This document shows positions 58,329-64,000 of a stretch of 64,000 bases of DNA, in pieces. The DNA comes from Amoebophrya sp. A120 (Eukaryota > Sar > Dinophyceae > Syndiniales > Amoebophryaceae): positions 2,760,226-2,824,225 of the forward strand of contig CAJINV010000002.1 of the NCBI GenBank assembly GCA_905178155.1, read 5' to 3'. The translations under genes were made by a program, and so were the position numbers. The notes beneath the pieces are model-generated. The model was given only the letters and a program-made list of their open reading frames with translations, made no database searches and was not told the DNA's origin. Each line of letters opens with the position of its first letter. Position 1 is the first letter of the stretch.

Positions 58329-60036
58329 TCTTCGAAGTAGGACGACAAGGAAGGAGAAGCAAGAATCACAACTGTTAAGAGTTTCCATTTCGCGAGTAGA
58401 AACGAAATATTGCGATTAAAATGTATGAAGCACGACCAAATCGCTTCAGATCAGTTGAGTTCTACGCGAGATGTTGACAACATCTAATGAACAACAGCGA
58501 CCGATGAAAATGTTTTATCTCCAGTGGGACTCAGTATATGAGATGACCACAGCTTCAGCTGTTCATCGCTAAAAGTAGAGTAGTTCCACTCACACCAAAG
58601 TTTGTTTTGTACTGCTTCCGTTTCAAAAATGTCACACTATTTGTTCATCAACACTTTTAGAAAACGCAACGCAGCGCCCACACCAATATTATTGATTACC
58701 ACCAAGTAGAAAAACATACACAACGAACACCCATTTGCCGAGTGGCTCAATTGGAGCAATTTTCATTTTTCAAACAGCAGCTTCGCGCAGAGCCAGAGCC
58801 TAGGCGAGGCCACTTGAAGAAATTGAAAGTTAACCTTAAGCACCTGTTACACACAAGAATTTCAATAAGCACCGAAGTAGTACTTACTTAGAACCGAAAG
58901 CAGTGCTTCTGTTGGCGACGCTTAACTTGATGCTACTCCGTGCTGTTTCTTCTTCATCATCAGGTTGGCTCGAAAAACAGAAGCTCATCTGACGATTTGA
59001 GAAAGTAGTAAACTGATAAAGTGTACACGTTATGATTTCTAGTTCTACACTGGCGCCGAGGTCGCCCTCGCCGGCCACGCTGAGTAAACTTGTAAGACGC
59101 AAGAAGTAAAAGTAGTTTACTCTCACACCATTTCCATCAGGTACGACGAAGTTTTTTCCTATCAATTCAGATTGTCGACAGGAGGATTTTGGACCAATGG
59201 TTCCATGAAAAAATCAAGCGGAGGAGGAAATAACTCGAGAAACTTTTTTCTACACAAAATTTCAAGGAAAAGTTGTTTGAAGAAAATCCAATGAATCTGT
59301 TTGAGTAGAAGTTTTTTTATGCTGCCACATTGCGCGCCCGCCGCCATGGCAGACAACTTGTTCTCTGGCACCGCATTAATTCTCAAAAATGTGCGGAGTA
59401 AGTGGTCCTCGTCCTTTATTCGGGACGATTGGCGTAGTCTGTGCAGAATTTGAATTTCGGTTTCAACCCATTACTACGGATGTACTTAGTTCGTCATCAG
59501 AAGGAGTTACCGTATGGTCGTTCTTCGTTCGTCATCGTCTTCATCGTTCAGCTGTGGTTATAATTTCCCATGATGTATGATGAGAAGACCAAAAACGATT
59601 TCTCCACCCGATATCTATGATGATACTCGTGCAACGACCACACCTGCAGCTCGCGAGAAATTCGCTTGCTCTTCATACTCACTGAAGTAGATAGATTGAT
59701 AGGATGAAATTCTACAAGCCTTTAATACGATTTCGTTGAATGTGTCCTCGTCCACGTTCTCGTTCGTCTTTGTTCGTCCCCAACGTACTTCTACCCTGTG
59801 CCGTCGTGAGTTTAGGGTTAGCTGCTACGTGAAGACCACGTCCTGTTAGTTTTATTCGTTGACCGACGAAATACCAGGTTTCAATTCGTTCCCTCCCCCC
59901 TGAAAAACAAAGTAAGATATTTTAGCGTCATGATCGTAAGTACCGACGGACCCATTTTTGCAAATCCATAAAGTTGGGCAGCTTTGCGTTGATTCACCGA
60001 TTCTTGTGGTTGTAGTTAGACGTCGAATACTAGTAG
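58329..60036. other. Intergenic, transporter to 60037 gene
   Basis: 1.7 kb without introners. Minus-strand frames at 58884-59165 and 59162-59386 are open but carry no recognisable motif. Nothing else seen. Confidence 0.45.
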
Positions 60037-62733
60037 ATGAAAGCTTGCAAGAACATGGTAAATCGCCTCGGTACAACTACTTCTAAAGTGGTTCTTCGAG
60101 CTGGTGTTGGGGTCGTCGTAATTCTCTTCCATTTGTTGGCCCCCGGTGAAGATCACCTGCTCTTCACTCCGGTCTCCGCTCTGAATCCCTACTGCCCGAC
60201 CTGCGCGCCCTACAACCTCGTGTGGATTGTAGATTACGATGGTACGGGGAAAAAGACGAATGGCACCGCGTGGGTCGACACACGGTTGGACGCAGACAAT
60301 GCCCCCGGCTTATCAAATGCAAAGATGTCTGGGTCTGGAACCTTGTAATGCTGAGCCGTGAATAGTAATTTCTCTGTAATGCACAGCCAAGCATGAGAAA
60401 TATTCGCGCGGCTTAGAAGTGTTGTGCCTTCCGCATGACAAACTGCGTTTGTTCCGTGACAAGTCAGAGGGTCATCTCTTCTTGGACACGCATCACAAAC
60501 TCTTCAGTCATGCCAGACAAGCATGACAAACCTTGCATCCTTCCTGACCCAGAGAAACATATTTGCAATCCATACGGCTTGGGAGATCCCGACATCGACC
60601 CGGAGGAAGCCATATGCAATGCAAAAGCATCGTACTAGTATAAATTGCATTACAAATTTTCTCAGCATGAGAAATAAAATTTGTAATGCGGATTTACCTT
60701 AAGCAAAGGAAAAGTAATGCATATTTGCAATGACTACGAGTGCGATACTTTTGCAGTTCATAAGCCACCCGGTTGTTAAGCGACGAGTGCGTGAAAAGCG
60801 GGTGTCACGCGGTGATGCGGTGGTTGCACCCAGGCGGGGTTTCTTACCATGCGAGGGAACACATGTGGTGGAAGACTGAAGACCCCAACTGGGGAGGCCC
60901 GAAAGAGAGGCTCTATCCCATTTATTCCACGGATGAGACTTGGTTGAACGACTTCGCCCCACCGGGATGGAACACAGGTCTTGAGGACAAGTGGGACAAA
61001 ACCATCGCTCCAGCTATAAAAGAACAAGCGACGAGTGCTTCTAGCACAACTAGTAGCAACAAGAAAACCATCCTCTCGCTTCGCTGCAAGGCCCGGCCCT
61101 GCCTGCTGCGCCACCGAGGGAAAGGGTGGCGGGAGTACTCCGAGACGGGGTTGTGTGGGGAAGAAGGCGAAAAGAAACAGGGGTTCCTGGCGAAACATGC
61201 TGATTGGGGCGGGGATTGCCGTGCGAACGCCTGCTGTAGTGTGAAAAATATAGACACAAACTGGTGGAATCGATTGTATAAAAACGCGTATGAGTGTGAG
61301 GAAAGCAATGGCTCGAATACCGAAGGCTCAAACAGACACCAATTACGTCGCGTGTCGGAAACAGAGTATGTGTCCTCCGACAAGATTACCCAGATCGCCA
61401 CACTATCCACCGCGACATTATATATTGATCTGGGTCTTCCTCTTCACTGGAAAAGTGCAGAAGTTTAGTGTCATGCGGATATTTTTTGTATGGCTGTGGC
61501 CTGCAGCTCCACCTGTAGCTAGGGTACTAGTGCCGTAGCGTCAAAGTCTGGAATGTATTGCAGGGTTGTAGTACGACCTTAGCGTCACAGACACCTTCTG
61601 TGAAAGCTTTGTTGCATTGTGTCCAACGACTGCTCTGCATGAAGAGAAAATGTAATCCGCTCTAGTAAGGGTAAGTAGTAGTTGCCAACGAAAACGAACC
61701 AGCGTGTTGCTATTCGTGCATGACAGATTTTGTTGTAAAGGGCCGGGTGGACGACCATCACAAGATTCCATCCTTATTCCAGACCTGGATCGATATTTGC
61801 ACTGCATACGCCAAAACCTCAACACTTACCCGCGAGGCCGACGTCGAGCTTTCGTCGCCGCGTCGGGCGCCCCCGACAAATTCTGGAAGAAGCGACAACC
61901 GGGAGGAACCGACGGAAGAAAACGACGGAGATGCCTTGCAAGGGGGGAGTGCAGATGGATCATCTTCCGACCTAAAGCAGGACAGCACGAATCCTGCGCA
62001 GTACCGCGACGGCGACCTCGAAAGCGCAGAGACGAGCCGGGACCTCGAGTCCTGCAGTTGCGAGGAGGAAGAGGTAGCGGTGGCAGATGTTGGCACTGTT
62101 CCTGCTTTTTTGGAAACACAAACATCTTCAAAACTACCGCAAATTTCCTCGTCTTCGGCCGGGACGAGTGTAGGTGGACAAGATCATGAGGATCATGTCA
62201 TGGAAGATGAACTTGATCATGTCGTAGTTCCTGCTAGTACTAGAAGAGAACATGGGGCTGACGCCTCATCTACCCCTGGTCGTCCTGCCGGAAACGAAAA
62301 GATCCTCGAAGGGAGCAACAAACGGGCATCCTCGCGAAAAAATTCGTCCTGCCCACCTTGTCGTGGAAGTTTTGCCGAGATTAATGGTACACCACGTCCT
62401 CGCGGTGAAATTCCAGAGCAGCTGCAGTCGGAGTTGCCGAAGAGTGTAGTTGACTTTACGCAGCTTCACGAGGTCGACGTGGACCAAGAAAGAAGAGCGG
62501 ACGGAGATGATGGTGCTGGTGTTGCATCAAAGATGAACGACCCCGACGAGACCGATTCATCTTTGTTTCTCGACGTAGAAGATGACCAGCAAGAGCAGGA
62601 GCTGCACCAGCACTTCAGCAAAGGAACAACAACTTCCGCGGCGCTCCCTGTAGTGGATGATCCAAACAACCACGACAATGCTTCCGAAGCTGGTCAGGAA
62701 GCAGGTGCTGCAGCTTCAACAGTGATGGTTTAG
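60037..62733 (+). CDS. Unknown signal-anchored, Cys-rich protein with acidic tail
   Basis: Not recognised. Exons 60037-60310, 60580-60612, 60768-61400, 61814-62733 give 619 residues with phase closure. Residues about 17-36 form a hydrophobic segment after a basic N-terminus, suggesting a signal peptide or anchor. It is followed by Pro-Tyr-Cys-Pro-Thr-Cys-Ala-Pro. Residues 100-315 contain many Cys and Trp (Met-Trp-Trp-Lys, Asn-Trp-Trp-Asn, Asn-Ala-Cys-Cys-Ser), as in disulfide-bonded extracellular domains. Residues about 320-619 are acidic, Ser/Asp/Glu-rich and probably disordered. The Cys-Pro-x-Cys-Ala-Pro motif after the signal also occurs in the protein at 63516, hinting at a shared secretion or surface theme (inference). 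Confidence 0.72.
60311..60574. mobile_element. Introner, family A (264 bp)
   Basis: TSD CGGCT on both sides; phase 1. The right arm reads TTCCTGACCCAGAGAAACAT, partly decayed. Confidence 0.88.
60613..60762. mobile_element. Introner, family B (150 bp)
   Basis: TSD AGCCA on both sides; phase 1. Separated from the previous element by a 33-base exon. Confidence 0.9.
61401..61808. mobile_element. Introner, degenerate A-like (408 bp)
   Basis: TSD CGCCA on both sides; phase 1. Much longer than other A elements. Left arm GATCTGGGTCTTCC, right arm TTCCAGACCTGGATCGATA. It does not start with TAT. Removing it is needed because TAG at 61466 would end the frame. Confidence 0.75.
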
Positions 62734-63515
62734 AACCTTCCGTGACGGGAAGCAGAAGAACCTTAAAATAAAAATGTACTGTACGTGAGAAGAGGCGGTG
62801 GATACAATACATCAAGTAAGACGATGGAACAATAATAAAGTTGTACTTGTTTTAGTTTTTACCCTGCACGTTCAAATAAAGCAAACGCCTACCTGGCAGT
62901 TTGACAAGAACCTTTTGAGCTCTCACTTCCCAAGTAACAACTACCGTTGTTTCAACGAGCACGAAGCATTTTTACTACTTCGTGTGAGAATACTGTACGC
63001 CATAAACCTAGAGTAGCTACTTCGTGTGAGAAGTGGATGAATGTAAGTGCTTACTACTCTTGTTGTTCTGTAGCACACACTGCACTTTCGTATTCCTACC
63101 GAAGTACCAAACTCTCATTCGTGCATTCGTTTTCGTCGTCGTCCTAACTCTCCTTCGTGCACTCTGAAGTCGTCCTTCGTACAAGTCTGAAGCAAGCAAC
63201 AGTGGTACTTCATGAAGAATTTTCGTCCCTCTATGTTGAGTCTGAGTTATAATTCCACTTTTCTCTTTACTCTTTTGGCTTCATGCAGCAAAAACGACTG
63301 CCACGAGCTGTCACTCTTTTTCTAGTTGTGCCAAATAAAGTCAATACGTTATTCACCAGGTCCATCAGCTAGTCCCGTTTCTTATTTTTGCGTTCTCAAT
63401 CTTTTTGTTTTTCTTTTTCCAGCACTTATGCGAGTAAGAGCAACGTCATAGCAGGTGTAGGTTTTAGTACCTTTGTGACATCAATCAACTACGGGAGCAC
63501 GATTTTTCTTCCATC
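62734..63515. other. Intergenic
   Basis: AT-rich with repeated TACTTCGTGTGAGAA words at 62978-63033. No ORF with support and no introner. Confidence 0.5.
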
Positions 63516-64000
63516 ATGGTTCTTTCATCTGGTTCTGGTTTCATCCGTGTGTTGAAGGTCTCTGCCGCACCGGGCCGCCATCGCGGAAGACTACTTGTAA
63601 CGCTGCTATTGGGCGGCGGAGCCGGGGGCCCATTGAAGATGTTTTTTTTCGCGACATTATTATTCCGAACTGTATCCGCCGAGGGGACGAAAGCGAATCT
63701 ATATTGTCCCGATTGCGCTCCCTCGTCTAACGAGCAACCCGACGAGACCACGCAAGTGGCGTGTTGCGCCATGAAATGAAAACTTCTGCGGGTATTGCAG
63801 GAGGCGAAACTACTACGACTTGCGAGAAGAAGAACATCTGCACTTGCGCGCACGGTACCGCAGCAATGGATGGGGCTTGCACCGCTGACGGAGCGGAAAT
63901 TTGTGCGCAGTGCGACAGCGGCTTCGAGCTGAAAACAGGAGGCGAGAGCACTACGACTTGCGAGAAGAAGAACATCTGCACTTGCGCGCACGGTACCGCA
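63516..64000 (+). CDS. Secreted Cys-rich repeat protein, 3'-partial, unresolved frame break
   Basis: The first frame (63516-63779) has a hydrophobic stretch ending Thr-Val-Ser-Ala, a likely signal peptide, then Tyr-Cys-Pro-Asp-Cys-Ala-Pro. It hits TGA at 63777. A second frame, open from an ATG at 63776 to the window end, encodes EGF-like units rich in Cys: Cys-Glu-Lys-Lys-Asn-Ile-Cys-Thr-Cys-Ala-His-Gly and Cys-Asp-Ser-Gly-Phe-Glu-Leu. Its DNA repeats with a 138-bp (46-residue) period. The two frames probably belong to one gene, joined by an intron or frameshift that could not be placed; no GT-AG pair fits the phase. No family is assigned. Confidence 0.5.
63823..64000 (+). repeat. 138-bp tandem coding repeat, Cys-rich
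   Basis: The segment starting CGAGAAGAAGAACATCTGC at 63823 recurs at 63961, and its downstream bases match to the window end. The period divides by three, so it adds 46-residue protein units. More units probably follow beyond the window. Confidence 0.85.

Noticed and set aside
641-61808. Autonomous DNA transposons
   Set aside because: Elements are 145-408 bp with no transposase or other conserved ORF; they can only be non-autonomous, and the enzyme must be encoded elsewhere.
1-64000. CRISPR-like array because of many short repeated words
   Set aside because: Repeats are dispersed, of several families, each paired as inverted arms with 5-bp TSDs; there is no regular repeat-spacer pattern, and the DNA is eukaryotic.
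1-64000. tRNA, rRNA, spliceosomal RNA or dinoflagellate spliced-leader genes
   Set aside because: No convincing T-arm/anticodon structure, rRNA block, U6-like core or spliced-leader 22-mer was found by eye; a tRNAscan/Infernal run would be decisive.

Overview
This is eukaryotic nuclear DNA from a protist, most likely a dinoflagellate-lineage parasite of the Amoebophrya (Syndiniales) type. Genes lie close together on the + strand. Besides ordinary GT-AG introns, they are filled with short inverted-repeat insertions that behave as introns. Introner elements with terminal inverted repeats (TIRs) and non-canonical splice sites are established knowledge for Amoebophrya. The genus assignment is inference: no rRNA gene, tRNA gene or spliced-leader sequence was found in the window.

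The dominant feature is 57 introner-like elements (145-408 bp) in the non-redundant sequence. Nearly all start with TAT and end with ATA, carry long TIRs and are flanked by a 5-bp target-site duplication (TSD). They fall into about ten TIR families, called A-J here: A CAAATGCAAAAATGTCTGGG; B TGCAAAAGTATCGTACTCG; C CAGTGCACAACTCCCCCTCC; D AAAAACGTCCCCACCCC; E GAAAAATCNCCCCTNCCCAT; F AAAAAACTGTTTCACTGTAA; G AAAAAACTGTGTAAGTGTAA; H GAAAAAACTGTCTTTGCTTC; I CGTTACAATCTCAAACGTTA; J AAAAAAGTTTGTCACAGTCA. Removing each element together with exactly one TSD copy, plus the GT-AG introns, restores one uninterrupted reading frame in all eight introner-bearing genes. Codon phase closes at every junction. 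'Phase' below means the number of bases of the split codon left before the element.

Layout: (1) 153-10521, a giant coiled-coil protein, 5' end outside the window, 24 internal introners. (2) 11171-11410, YOS1/IER3IP1. (3) A CCCH zinc-finger protein of Unkempt type: 5' part at 14182-17117, complete at 24073-29008. (4) 32372-34651, PLRG1/PRP46 splicing factor. (5) 35059-37514, unknown possible membrane protein. (6) 38371-42309, 2-oxoglutarate/Fe(II) oxygenase. (7) 43489-45720, unknown. (8) 47102-51086, NYN/Regnase-type ribonuclease with two UIMs and two SIM-like motifs. (9) 52795-58328, SLC13/SAC1-like anion transporter. (10) 60037-62733, unknown signal-anchored Cys-rich protein. (11) 63516-end, start of a secreted Cys-repeat protein.

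A 100-N gap at 17321-17420 is flanked by two almost identical 9,791-bp copies (7530-17320 and 17421-27211). Both copies end inside an introner at the gap, and merging them yields two intact genes. The duplication is therefore almost certainly an unmerged contig overlap rather than biology.

The genes do not form one pathway. Three touch RNA metabolism (PLRG1, CCCH protein, NYN ribonuclease). The housekeeping genes PLRG1 and YOS1 carry no clear introner, while the coiled-coil gene is more than half intron.
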